64,000 nt of DNA from Kibdelosporangium persicum (GTDB taxonomy: Bacteria > Actinomycetota > Actinomycetes > Mycobacteriales > Pseudonocardiaceae). The stretch is from positions 283,552 through 347,551 of the forward strand of contig NZ_JAAATY010000007.1 of the NCBI RefSeq assembly GCF_013280595.1. The letters are read 5' to 3'. How positions within the stretch are numbered: position 1 is the stretch's first letter; each line of letters begins with the position of its first letter. The position numbers were made by a program, and so were the translations under genes. Below the pieces are notes generated by a model that had not been told where the DNA came from, ran no database searches, and saw only the letters and a list, made by a program, of their open reading frames with translations. Shown piece by piece: positions 18,189 to 26,476 of the stretch.

Positions 18189-20075
18189 GTGCGAACGACT
18201 GGACGAATAGTGATCGTGGTCGTGGTGGCCGCTGGCCTGGCTGGCGTCGTGTGGATGTTCACCGGGCGGGTGGCCGGTGATGCTGCTATAGGCAATGCAC
18301 AGGTGGTCGGCGCGCTGGCCGGGGTATTAGCGGTGCTAGTCGCGGTTGTGGTGTTGTGGCCACGGGGTTTCCGACGCGTCAATGCGCAGCAGACAGAGAA
18401 CGGGCACGCGGAGGTGGCAGTCGAGTACCTGGCCAACGAGACGTTGCGGTACTGGCGGCGTGAGGCCAAGGATCGACGGATCACTAATCCCTCGCCAGCA
18501 TCCGTGCGGTGGGCGTGGGGGAGCCCGGATTTCGCCGTTCCCGCGGCGGAGCTGCAACCCGACCTGCCCGCAGTCTCCGGTGGGTTGGTGCTGGGGTCGA
18601 CAGGCAAGGTACTCACAGCCGGGGTTGTGACGGAGCTCCGCCAGCAACTCTACGAATGCCTGGACGTCACACGAGGGCGGATCGTGGTGCTCGGTGGGCC
18701 AGGAGCGGGCAAGACGTCCGCGATGTTGCTGTTGCTCATCGACATCTTGGAACACCGACAGGCTGGCTCCCGCGTGCCCATACCGGTGTGGCTGTCCCTT
18801 GGCGGGTGGAACCCGGACAGCATCTCCCTGGAGGACTGGGCGGCCGAGACCTTGATCCGCGACTATCCCGCTCTGTCTGCCAGCGTCCACGGCGGTCGGG
18901 CCATCGCCAAGGAACTGATCCGCACCGGAAAGGTCGCGTTGTTCCTCGACGGGCTGGACGAGATGGCGCCCGCCATCCAAGGGCGGGCGTTGCAGAAGGT
19001 CGACCGCGACGCTGCCGGACTCAAGGTGGTACTGACTAGCCGTCCCCGCGAATACCATGCGGCGATCAGGGACGGGCGACTGTACGGAGCTGCTGTTGTC
19101 GAGGTCCTGCCGGTCGACGTTGACGACGCCGCAGCATTTCTGCTTGCCGAACAATTCGGTGAGCGTCGCATGGCTTGGCAGTACGTCACCGATCAACTGC
19201 GCGATCATCCGGATAGCGTCGCCGCCCGCACCTTGAGGACCCCGCTGGCGCTCAGCCTCGCCCGCGAGACCTACACGCGCGCTGATCCTGCCGAGTTGTT
19301 CGACACCCGCGCTTATCCCAGCCCTGACACGCTGCTGCAGCACCTGCTCGCGCGGTCTCTCATCCTTGCCTACCCGGACCCCGCCGAACGCGCCCGCGCC
19401 ACTCGATGGCTGTCCTGGATGGCCCGGAACATGGGCGCCCGCCGGGACTTGCTCTGGTGGGACATCCTCGCCTGGGTGCCCTCCTGGCCCACCAGGCTCG
19501 TCTTCGGGCTCGTGGCTGCGCTGCCGGTATGTCTCACGGGTGGCAGGGGAGTCCTGCTCGGGCTCGTAATTGGGTTCGTGGCGGCAGTTGTGTCCGGGTT
19601 CGAGCTGGGGCCCCGAACTTTTGTTTTGCGGTGGCTTACGTATAGGGAACTGCGCGATCTTCTGGTGTCCGGGGTTGGTCCTGAGCGCGCTGTGGAACTC
19701 GCGGCTTTCTGGGCCAATCCTTCTGCTACAGCACGTGCTGGTAGCCCATTGGAGCTCTATCAGTCTGATCTGCGACGGAGTCTCGTCCTCGGGCTTGGAA
19801 CCGTGCTTGTGCTCGGGCTCATCGGTGGGCTCATGGCCGATCTGGCGGTCGGGTTGGCACTTGGGTTCGTTGCCGGGCTCCCATCGGGACTTGGCCCGGC
19901 CCTACAGCTGACCGTGGTCCAAATGACCTGGTGGTCACGAGGTCGCGGGGTTCGGTTCCTGCCACTACTCAACACTGCGGTGCACAGGCAAGTCCTGCGC
20001 CAGGCGGGAGCGGCCTACCAGTTCCGTCATGCTTGCCTGCAGGACTACCTCGCAACTCTTGACCAGCCGAAATGA
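18189..20075 (+). CDS. Membrane-anchored NACHT NTPase
   Basis: Up to 628 residues. The start is uncertain: the GTG at 18189 abuts GGGAGG, and GTGs at 18210 and 18216 are alternatives. Two N-terminal membrane segments (about 7-26 and 38-58) precede a NACHT domain with Walker A GGPGAGKTS near residue 168, Walker B VALFLDGLDEM near 250 and sensor-like VVLTSRPREY near 278. The C-terminal 200 residues contain several glycine-leucine-rich membrane segments (about 425-465 and 530-565), followed by FRHACLQDYLA, a terminal helix typical of actinobacterial NACHT proteins. It is probably a membrane-tethered STAND sensor. No effector partner is adjacent; downstream lies a hydrolase fragment and an attachment site. 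Confidence 0.88.
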   Translation: MRTTGRIVIVVVVAAGLAGVVWMFTGRVAGDAAIGNAQVVGALAGVLAVLVAVVVLWPRGFRRVNAQQTENGHAEVAVEYLANETLRYWRREAKDRRITNPSPASVRWAWGSPDFAVPAAELQPDLPAVSGGLVLGSTGKVLTAGVVTELRQQLYECLDVTRGRIVVLGGPGAGKTSAMLLLLIDILEHRQAGSRVPIPVWLSLGGWNPDSISLEDWAAETLIRDYPALSASVHGGRAIAKELIRTGKVALFLDGLDEMAPAIQGRALQKVDRDAAGLKVVLTSRPREYHAAIRDGRLYGAAVVEVLPVDVDDAAAFLLAEQFGERRMAWQYVTDQLRDHPDSVAARTLRTPLALSLARETYTRADPAELFDTRAYPSPDTLLQHLLARSLILAYPDPAERARATRWLSWMARNMGARRDLLWWDILAWVPSWPTRLVFGLVAALPVCLTGGRGVLLGLVIGFVAAVVSGFELGPRTFVLRWLTYRELRDLLVSGVGPERAVELAAFWANPSATARAGSPLELYQSDLRRSLVLGLGTVLVLGLIGGLMADLAVGLALGFVAGLPSGLGPALQLTVVQMTWWSRGRGVRFLPLLNTAVHRQVLRQAGAAYQFRHACLQDYLATLDQPK

Positions 20076-20264
20076 CCAGAGGTGTTTCGAGTTCTCCGAG
20101 TACGACACGTTCACGGCGGTGCAGTTGCTGCGGCGCTGAAAGTCGGCGGTGGCCTGACAATCGGGCGGAAGGCAGAACGCGGGGGTCACGAGTAAGTCCT
20201 GAGTCGGCGGTGGCTGGAGACGCGACGTAGTGTGTTCAAGATCAGTTTTGTGACGACCGACCTG

Positions 20265-20460
20265 ACCGCCGTGGTGTGGAGAGAGCGACCGCATCGTCGA
20301 CCCGGCATACGGCAAGGCGTACGCCGCCGCGATCCCGACCTCGACATTCACCGTGCTGCCCCGCATCGGTCACCTGCCGCAGGTCGAGACACCCGAGGAA
20401 CTGCTCGGCGACGCTGTTCGACCGCCTCGACCGGTGACATCTTTACCAGGCAAGGAGAAA
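20265..20460 (+). pseudogene. C-terminal remnant of an alpha/beta hydrolase
   Basis: The frame GESDRIVDPAYGKAYAAAIP, then GHLPQVETPEELL is the classic last part of an alpha/beta hydrolase: the acid-residue loop (SDRIVDP) and the catalytic histidine (IGHLPQ). The ~200 upstream residues, with the nucleophile elbow, are absent, so it is inactive. Confidence 0.75.
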
Positions 20461-20465
20461 CCACC

Positions 20466-20756
20466 ATGCCCAACGGCCGGATCGGTCACACCTGTCAGCT
20501 GATCGACATCGGCAGGATCCGAGTTGGCACCGAACCGCGTGGTTCACCTAGCGGGGGACGTCGGCGCGCCTCCTGCGGCATACCGGTCGATGTGCGGCCT
20601 GCTGCCCGAAGCCCGTGGGAGCAGGAGGTGGGAGCAGTTTGGGAGCCGCTAGGTGCGCTCAACTGCGTTGAACTGCACCCAACGGCTCCCAACGGCTATG
20701 TGCGACGTGCAGAAGTCGTGTTTCCGCAGGTCACTGAGATTGTTGATCTTAGTTGA
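20466..20756 (+). CDS. Doubtful small ORF with a strong ribosome site
   Basis: The ATG at 20466 follows AAGGAGAAACCACC, an excellent ribosome site, and opens 96 codons (MPNGRIGHTCQLIDIGRIRV). After about 25 codons the product becomes low-complexity and runs into the tRNA remnant. I suspect the head of a gene, once co-transcribed with the hydrolase, that was cut by the integration or deletion event at the attachment site. Confidence 0.3.
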   Translation: MPNGRIGHTCQLIDIGRIRVGTEPRGSPSGGRRRASCGIPVDVRPAARSPWEQEVGAVWEPLGALNCVELHPTAPNGYVRRAEVVFPQVTEIVDLS

Positions 20757-20797
20757 CACGGTAGAGGTCACTGGTTCAATCCCAGTATCGCCCACCA
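20752..20797 (+). other. Attachment site: 3' half of tRNA-Val(GAC)
   Basis: The sequence TTGACAC, an anticodon loop with GAC, continues as GGTAG, AGGTC and a perfect T arm (ACTGG-TTCAATC-CCAGT), and ends ATCGCCC-A-CCA. This is the 3' half of a tRNA-Val(GAC). The 5' half (it should begin GGGCGAT) is absent upstream, and one anticodon-stem base appears changed (GGTAG, where I would expect GGAAG). A tRNA 3' half beside a tyrosine integrase is the classic signature of an att junction. Confidence 0.85.
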
Positions 20798-20818
20798 GGA
20801 CGTTTGTCCAGGTCAGAG

Positions 20819-20851
20819 ACCCTTTCTCGCGATCAACGAGGGAGGGTTTTT
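20819..20851 (+). terminator. Rho-independent terminator behind the tRNA remnant
   Basis: ACCCTTTCTCG and CGAGGGAGGGT pair with two mismatches around an 7-nt loop, followed by TTTTT. It lies 22 nt past the CCA end and is probably the original tRNA terminator carried by the attachment site. Confidence 0.6.
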
Positions 20852-21924
20852 CTGTGTCCACCAAGATCCTTTGTAGATCGATTGTAGAACCCTGCACGCC
20901 GGTTTCGGCGGCAAGATGCGGGAACCAGGACACCAGCCTGGCACGCTCCGTCGCGGTGAGCCCGGCCAGCCCGTCCCGCCACCGGGCCTCCAGCACGTCG
21001 AGGACCTGCTGGCGCATCTCCGGGGTGACGTGGTCGTAGGTGCGGGCGATGCCCTTCATCTTCTGCCCGAGCCGGGCCCGCCGGGCGACCTCGGGGACAC
21101 CGTCCTCGATCAGCCAGGTGGAGTGGGTGTGACGTCCTTCATGGAAGGTGATCCAGGGCAGGATCGGAGGCTGATGGTCGGGTGATGTGGGGTAGTCCAC
21201 ATCGACGCCGTCCCAGGTCGGCCGCCAGTAGCGCTGCCGGAAGTTCGACCGCCGCAGCGGCTGCCCTTCGGGCGTGGTGAACACAAACAGGTGCGGCAGT
21301 CCTTGATCAGCAGCTCGTAGAACACCGCGATGCTCGGCGGCAGCTCCACCAGCCGGGTACCGGCTGGGGTTTTGGTCCGGCCGCGCTGCTTGCCCCGAAC
21401 CCGCCGCGGCTGGACCGCGCTGACCGGCGTCGCCGCCAGCTCATTGACGGTCTTGCCGCCTTTGGTCAACACGCCGCTCACCTCGAGCAGCGGGGTGCGG
21501 ATGTTGATCCCGCGTCGCTCGGGGTCGTATTCGTGGGGCTGCTGCCCGACGAGTTCACCCCATCGGGCGCCGGTGTAGAAGTCCAACAGACACAGCACAA
21601 ACCCCGGCAGGCCCATGGTTTCGTACAAGCGCATGGCGGCGCGGAGCGCCTGGGTGGGCGTCGCCACCAGGTACTCGGTCTCGTAGGCGCCGGCGGTGAC
21701 CCGGACGCCGTAGCACGGGTTGACGGGGATCAGCCGGGCGCGCACGACGGCGTTCATGATGGTGGAGAACGTGGCGAAGATGGATGCCACGGTGGACTCG
21801 GCGAGGGGATCAACATGCAGCTCCTGACCGACCTGCGGCGCGACGGCGTGCCTGACATGGTGCGGCGTGCCCTCGATCAGGTACTCGCTCGTCTGCGGGA
21901 ACAACCCTCCGAGGGCTTCACGGC

Positions 21925-21963
21925 TTGCACTTGACGTAAACGTCAACTCGTAACGTCGGCGCC
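21925..21963 (+). promoter_or_regulatory. MerR-type promoter and operator, probably leaderless
   Basis: -35 TTGCAC (21925-21930) and -10 TAACGT (21951-21956) are separated by 20 nt, the long spacer typical of MerR-activated promoters. The palindrome TTGACGTAAACGTCAA (21931-21946) lies inside the spacer. The expected transcription start falls at about 21963, next to the ATG at 21964, which has no ribosome site. Confidence 0.65.
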
Positions 21964-22977
21964 ATGACCATTGCTGTTCCTACTGTCCATCGTGAGGTGC
22001 GTCTCGCTGCCCGTCCGGAAGGGACGTTCAGGACCGATCACCTCCGGGTCGTCGAGGCTCCCGTTCCCGAGTACGGCCCCGGCCAAGTGCTTGTCCGCAA
22101 TCGGATGATGAGCGTCACCGCTGTGATGCGCACGCTCATGGACGGCGACATCGGGTTGCCCATGCCGGCGTATGAGCCAGGTCAAACCTTGTGGGGACCG
22201 GCCATCGGCGAAGTGATCGCTTCGGCGGACACTGACTTGAGTCCTGGCGATCTCGTCGTGCACAACCATGGTTGGCGGGAGTATGCCGCCGTCGGCGCGG
22301 CTGATGTGCGGCGTGCTGACGTTGACTCGTTGCCAGACTTGGGTGCGCACCTGTCCCAGGGGTTGACTGCATGGCTCGGCGTTGTGCGGACTGCCGAGGT
22401 GCGGAGTGGGGACACGGTGTTCGTGACCGGTGCTGCGGGTGGTGTCGGTTCCCTTGCAGGGCAGTTCGCTCGGCTGCGTGGTGCCACGCGGGTGATCGGC
22501 AGCACCGGTTCCCGGCGCAAGGGTGAGTACTTGGTCGGACAACTGGGGTACGACGCCGTGGTCATCCGGGGTGAGGGCGCTATCGAGGACCAATTGCGCA
22601 CGGCGGCTCCGGATGGCATCGACGTGGTCTTCGACAACGTCGGCGGCGAGCAACTGCTTGCTGCTCTGGCGGTTGCCCGACGCGGCGCTCGCGTCGCGCT
22701 CATCGGCACGATGTCCAGCCAGACGTCGGGTGGCTTCAGTGCTCCGGTCACGATCGACACGGGCGCACTCATCTTGCGGGGGATCACACTGCGCGGCATC
22801 GCGGGCAGCGACCACCTCGATGCCACTCCCCAAGCGATGCGGGAGTTCGGTCGTGGGCTCCGCGACAAGACGCTTGTCTTCCCCCACACGCGTCTGTCAG
22901 GCATCGATCAGGCACCTCGTGCGTTGTGCGAGTTGCTTGAAGGGCGCCATATCGGTGCGGTGATTGTGGAGCTGTAA
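21964..22977 (+). CDS. Zinc-independent medium-chain NADP-dependent oxidoreductase
   Basis: Encodes 337 residues from the ATG at 21964. The nucleotide-binding motif VTGAAGGVGSLAGQFARLRG sits near residues 155-174 and VVFDNVGGEQL near 217. Catalytic zinc ligands are absent, as in the leukotriene-B4/prostaglandin reductase and quinone-reductase branch (MDR superfamily). It probably reduces enones, aldehydes or quinones with NADPH. It is followed 19 nt later by the MerR gene, so the two form an operon in which the regulator controls its own promoter. The transcript is predicted leaderless. Confidence 0.88.
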   Translation: MTIAVPTVHREVRLAARPEGTFRTDHLRVVEAPVPEYGPGQVLVRNRMMSVTAVMRTLMDGDIGLPMPAYEPGQTLWGPAIGEVIASADTDLSPGDLVVHNHGWREYAAVGAADVRRADVDSLPDLGAHLSQGLTAWLGVVRTAEVRSGDTVFVTGAAGGVGSLAGQFARLRGATRVIGSTGSRRKGEYLVGQLGYDAVVIRGEGAIEDQLRTAAPDGIDVVFDNVGGEQLLAALAVARRGARVALIGTMSSQTSGGFSAPVTIDTGALILRGITLRGIAGSDHLDATPQAMREFGRGLRDKTLVFPHTRLSGIDQAPRALCELLEGRHIGAVIVEL

Positions 22978-22996
22978 GTCCAGGGGAGGACCAGGA

Positions 22997-23437
22997 ATGC
23001 GGATCGGCGAAGCTTCGGCAGCGGCGGGGCTTACCCCGAGAGCGCTCCGCTACTACGAAGAGCGAGGGCTGCTCGCGGCGCGGCGCACGACATCGGGCCA
23101 TCGTGAGTACGACGAGGAGGACGTCCACCGGTTACGGATCGTACGGGAGTTGCTGGCAGCAGGACTGACGATCAGTGATGTCCAGGCCGTGGTCGAAGGC
23201 CTGGACATGCCGCTCAAGCAACCTGGCGATTGCCCGATCGTCGACATCACCAACCGGCGGCTGGCCGAGCTCGACAAGCGCATCGAGCGGCTGACCGAAC
23301 TGCGCCGTCGTCTGGCCAACGCGCTCACTCACCGATTCGACAAACAGTTCCATAGACCTGACCAGCAGGCGGTCGCAATGCGACGCCGACTGAATCCGTG
23401 TGAACGCCAAATAAGCGATGAGTTCACGGTGACGTGA
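22997..23437 (+). CDS. MerR-family transcriptional regulator
   Basis: Encodes 146 residues from the ATG at 22997, behind GGGGAGGACCAGGA. The N-terminal winged helix is canonical (MRIGEASAAAGLTPRALRYY, then EERGLL). A coiled dimerisation helix (RLAELDKRIERLTELRRRLA) follows near residues 90-115. One cysteine (PGDCPIV) is present before the helix, too few for a mercury- or copper-type site, so the effector is more likely an organic or electrophilic compound matching the upstream oxidoreductase. It presumably binds the palindrome at 21931-21946. Its 3' end overlaps the tail of the convergent aminotransferase remnant by 14 nt. Confidence 0.9.
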   Translation: MRIGEASAAAGLTPRALRYYEERGLLAARRTTSGHREYDEEDVHRLRIVRELLAAGLTISDVQAVVEGLDMPLKQPGDCPIVDITNRRLAELDKRIERLTELRRRLANALTHRFDKQFHRPDQQAVAMRRRLNPCERQISDEFTVT

Positions 23438-23930
23438 GCAGCTCGGCTTCGTAGCCGCGGCGGAAAACCTCCACAAAGGACGGTGCATCGGGCGGGAACA
23501 CATCGCCGATCCGGCGCACGGGCACGCCCGGCGTCCATGAGTTCATGACCACGGATCTGCCCAATGTGGACAGATCCTCGACTGTGATCTCTTCGACACG
23601 CTGCGGGACGCCGAGGCGGTCCAGTTGCCTGCGAGACGATGCTCATCGTGATCCCGGTGCGGATGTCGACGTGTGCCACACCACCGCGGTGCCGTCCCAG
23701 AAGGCGAGGTTCCAGATCGTCGCTTCGCTGAGCCTGCCGCGGCGGTCGATGAACGCGGCGTCGTCGAAGTGCTGTTTGACGGCCTGACGGAGGTAGTAGG
23801 TCTTGGCCACCTCGCCGACATGCTTCACTGCCGGGAGTACGTGTTCGTGTTCCACCACCGCCAGCGGCAACGGACCTGTCGGACCCGAGGAAGGTGGCGC
23901 GGTCCGGACCTGTGGGGTTCCAAAAGTCGG
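23424..23930 (-). pseudogene. Class IV aminotransferase, C-terminal remnant with frameshift
   Basis: Reading leftwards: HVLPAVKHVGEVAKTYYLRQ, then AAFIDRRGRLSEATIWNLAF, then after a frame change near 23645 RTGITMSIVS, VEEITVEDLS and VVMNSWTPGVPVRRIGDV. These are the second half of a class IV (branched-chain or aminodeoxychorismate lyase-like) PLP enzyme. The N-terminal half was replaced by the IS3 remnant, and one indel breaks the frame. In the first frame the remnant is fused to the transposase end, giving a chimeric 281-codon ORF without function. Confidence 0.75.
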
Positions 23931-23949
23931 CTTCAGGGTGTGACCAGGG

Positions 23950-24392
23950 TTTACGCAGCCGTGGGTGGGATTGACCCGATTCGACAGACAAGGTCGATAT
24001 GTGGTCAGGCTACCGCAAGCCCGGTAGCAGTTTCCTGGGCCGCTTCGTAGGCGGCCGGGCTGGGGTATCCAGGGCTGGAATGCCGCCGGCGGGTTGTTGT
24101 ACCAGCCTTTCACGTATTCGAAGATTGCCTTGTGCACCAAGGCTTTCGTGGGCCACGCCTGCCGATCGAGCAGCTCGGTCTTGATCGAAGCGAAGAACGA
24201 CTCCGCAACCGCGTTGTCCCAGCACTGTCCCTTCCGGCCAACCGACAGCCGCACCCCGCTGTCGCGCGCGAGCCGGGCGTACTGGCCGGAGGTGTACTGA
24301 CAGCCCCGATCGGAATGGAAGATCACACCAAGCTCCGGGCGGCGCTGGGTGATGGCGTTGCGCAAGGCCTGCTCGACCCGATCCCCGTGTCC
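23950..24392 (-). mobile_element. IS3-family transposase remnant
   Basis: It encodes the C-terminal half of an IS3 OrfB integrase domain: ELGVIFHSDRGCQYTSGQYA, GVRLSVGRKGQCWDNAVAES and AESFFASIKTELL supply the second Asp and the Glu of the DDE triad. The N-terminal part and OrfA are missing, and the last 40 codons are out of frame. It is wedged between a truncated aminotransferase and a truncated rhodanese gene, so it marks a deletion as well as an insertion. Confidence 0.8.
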
Positions 24393-24699
24393 GCACATTA
24401 CCCGCGAGGAGTTGCTGCGACGGGTCTGTTCCGGCGGCGCCACCGTGATCGACGTGCGTCCGCACGAGGAATACACCGCCGGGCACATCCCCGGCGCGGT
24501 GTCGATTCCGCTGGCGGATCTCGCCGAGCGCTTGGCTGAACTCCCGCTCGATCAGGAGATCGTCGCCTACTGCCGCGTCGCCTACTGCGTGTTCGCCCAC
24601 GACGCGGTCCGCCTGCTCACCGCAGCCGGTCGCCCGGCTCGCCGGTTGGCCGACGGCATGCTCGAATGGCGCTTGGCCGACCTACCGGTGGCAACCTGA
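24393..24699 (+). pseudogene. Rhodanese-domain fragment, N-terminus lost to IS3
   Basis: The frame ITREELLRRVCSGGATVIDV, then RPHEEYTAGHIPGAVSIPL and VAYCRVAYCVFAHDAVRLL is a complete rhodanese domain with the active-site loop CRVAYC. In closely similar proteins it follows an ArsR-type helix-turn-helix domain, absent here, because the sequence to the left is IS3 DNA. An in-frame ATG inside the IS could still give a 116-residue rhodanese, so residual function is conceivable. Confidence 0.7.
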
Positions 24700-24759
24700 C
24701 CGAGATTTTCAGGCGCGGTGCCGAATCGGGCGTGTTGTCAGTCTTCTCCTGAGCAAGGA

Positions 24760-24960
24760 GAAGTTGAGCTGGCCGCATCGCGCCATCGCTCTGCACACCA
24801 CGTGGCCGGCTCCGAGGCCGCACTGACTGAGCTGTCCACATTGGATGATGTGCTGGACCATTGCCACCGCTATCACGCCACCCGCGCAGAGCCGATGCGC
24901 GAGCTCGGCCACTCCAGGCAGGCTCAGGCCGCCGAGCGTCGCGCGCTGGAGCTGATCGCC
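24760..24960 (+). pseudogene. Helical fragment resembling the C-terminus of a sigma-factor-like protein
   Basis: LDDVLDHCHRYHATRAEPMR followed by ELGHSRQAQAAERRALELI resembles the TPR-like tail of large ECF (DUF6596-type) sigma factors. It has no start, no preceding domain, and it runs into antisense methyltransferase sequence. The assignment is tentative. Confidence 0.35.
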
Positions 24961-25110
24961 CCCCGGATCAACCGGTGGTGGCTGCCGACGTGGTCGAGCA
25001 GCAAGACCGTCCCGTCGGGACGTAGGACCCGGTGCATCTCGATGATCGCTGCCCGCTCGTCGGGGAAGCCGCACAACCCGAGTGCACACCAGGCGAATCC
25101 CTCCACCAAT
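24940..25110 (-). pseudogene. SAM-dependent methyltransferase fragment
   Basis: LGLCGFPDERAAIIEMHRVL, then RPDGTVLLLDHVGSHHRLI is the post-motif II/III region of a class I methyltransferase. Only about 55 codons remain, without the SAM-binding GxGxG. Confidence 0.65.
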
Positions 25111-25217
25111 GCGCGGGTCAACGCCTCCAAGCGTCTGGGTCCTGCCAGTCAGAACTGCGCCAGCTGTCCGCGGCGCAGCTCGCTCGCGCCGCCGGTTGGG
25201 TGATCTGCTTCACATGG

Positions 25218-25244
25218 TGTCAGGATTTTCGTCGATGCGGTGTC
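25218..25244 (+). promoter_or_regulatory. Candidate ECF41-type promoter
   Basis: TGTCAGG (25218-25224), 16 nt, TGTC (25241-25244). The known ECF41 promoter is TGTCACA-N16-CGTC, so 8 of 11 positions match with exact spacing. It lies 33 nt upstream of the oxidoreductase start in the operon that encodes an ECF41 sigma factor, consistent with autoregulation. Confidence 0.5.
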
Positions 25245-25277
25245 TTGTGCTCGATCCCCAAGAGCGAAGGAGACACC

Positions 25278-26468
25278 GTGAGCAAGAACATCGACGTGGT
25301 CGTGATCGGCGGCGGATATGCCGGTGTCATGGCGGCCAACCGTGTGACGCAGCGCGACAACGTGACGGTGACCGTGATCAATCCGCGCCCGGTCTTCGTC
25401 CCGCGGCTGCGTCTGCACCAGTTGGTGGGTGGGACCCACGATGCGGTCGTCGACTACACGGAAATCCTCGCCGAGGGCGTCCAGTTGGTCGTCGACGGCG
25501 CGACACGGATCGACGCAGCTGGACGGGGTGTGACGCTGGCTGAGGGCGGCAGTATCGGCTACGACTACCTGATTTACGCGGTGGGCAGCGGGAGCGCCGG
25601 CCCGCAGGTGCCCGGCGCGGCCGAGTTCGCGTACCCGATCTCCACACTGGAGGCGGCGCAGCGACTGCGGTCAGTGCTCGACGACACCCCTGTGACGGCT
25701 GCGGTGACGGTCGTCGGGGGTGGCCCGACCGGCATCGAGACCGCCGCGGAACTGGCAGAACAGGGTCGCAGCGTCACGTTGGTCTGCGGGGGTGTCGTCG
25801 GCCCGTACTTGCACCCCCGCGCTCGGCGCACCGCCCGCAAGTACCTCGCCAAGCTGGGGGTCGATGTGTTGGAAGGCTCGGCTGCGTCGGTCAGTGCGGT
25901 GACACGGGAGGCCGTGCAACTCGGTGACGGCCGCACGCTGGCGAGTCAGGTCACCATTTGGACCGCGGGTTTCGGTGTGCCCGATCTGGCGGCCAACAGC
26001 GGGTTGCGCACCGACGCCGCCGGGCGCCTGCTCACCGACGAAACACTGACCTGCATTGATGAGGAGCGAATCGTCGCGGCAGGTGACTCGTCAGCCCCGT
26101 CTGGCCTGCCGTTCCGAATGAGCGCCTACGCCGCAGGTTGCCTGGGCGCCCACGCCGCCGACACCGTCCTGAACCGGATCGCGGGTGAGCAGCCGGCACC
26201 GATCGACCTGTCGTTCCCCGCCATGTGCATCAGCTTCGGCCGCCACACCGGGATCTTCCAGCTCGGCCACAAGGACGACACAGCGATGCGGATCTACTTC
26301 AGCGGGCTCGTGGGCAAGGCGCTCAAGGAGTTCTCCTGCGCCGCCAGCGTCAAACACCTGATCACCGAAGCGCACAAGCCCGGCTCGCACTCCTGGCCGA
26401 AAGACGGCAAGCACAGGCCGCAGTTGCTGCGGGCCCAGCACAGCGACGCGCCCGCACAGATCGCCTGA
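25278..26468 (+). CDS. NAD(P)/FAD-dependent oxidoreductase (NDH-2-like), ECF41-linked
   Basis: Encodes 396 residues. The GTG at 25278 follows GAAGGAGACACC. The N-terminal FAD motif VVVIGGGYAGVMAANRV lies at residues 6-22, the second dinucleotide motif VTVVGGGPTGIETAAEL near 144, and the closing FAD motif VAAGDSSAP near 270. The layout is that of type II NADH dehydrogenase/AIF-like flavoproteins. The soluble C-terminus lacks a clear membrane helix. The next gene, 8 nt on, is an ECF41 sigma factor; ECF41 sigma genes typically travel with such an oxidoreductase, carboxymuconolactone decarboxylase or epimerase. The substrate is unknown. Confidence 0.88.
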   Translation: MSKNIDVVVIGGGYAGVMAANRVTQRDNVTVTVINPRPVFVPRLRLHQLVGGTHDAVVDYTEILAEGVQLVVDGATRIDAAGRGVTLAEGGSIGYDYLIYAVGSGSAGPQVPGAAEFAYPISTLEAAQRLRSVLDDTPVTAAVTVVGGGPTGIETAAELAEQGRSVTLVCGGVVGPYLHPRARRTARKYLAKLGVDVLEGSAASVSAVTREAVQLGDGRTLASQVTIWTAGFGVPDLAANSGLRTDAAGRLLTDETLTCIDEERIVAAGDSSAPSGLPFRMSAYAAGCLGAHAADTVLNRIAGEQPAPIDLSFPAMCISFGRHTGIFQLGHKDDTAMRIYFSGLVGKALKEFSCAASVKHLITEAHKPGSHSWPKDGKHRPQLLRAQHSDAPAQIA

Positions 26469-26476
26469 GACACCCC

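Larger units (their letters stand above)
20649..21946 (-). pseudogene. Tyrosine-recombinase integrase, N-truncated and frameshifted
   Basis: The upper part (21946 to about 21290) encodes the core-binding region and start of the catalytic domain (FVLCLLDFYTGARWGELVGQ, with the first catalytic Arg). The lower part continues in another frame with FTTPEGQPLRRSNFRQRYW, TFHEGRHTHSTWLIEDGVPE (the HxxR-type box, seen as HEGRHTH) and the tyrosine in IARTYDHVTPEM. One frameshift lies near 21285. The N-terminus begins at a TTG inside the MerR operator of the divergent gene, so about 80 or more residues are lost. Translation crosses the tRNA remnant, giving the familiar VGDTGIEPVTS string. It matches integrases of actinomycete integrative elements. 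Inactive. Confidence 0.85.

Noticed and set aside
20752..20797. An intact tRNA gene
   Set aside because: Only the anticodon loop to CCA half is present. Upstream sequence cannot form the D arm or the acceptor 5' strand.
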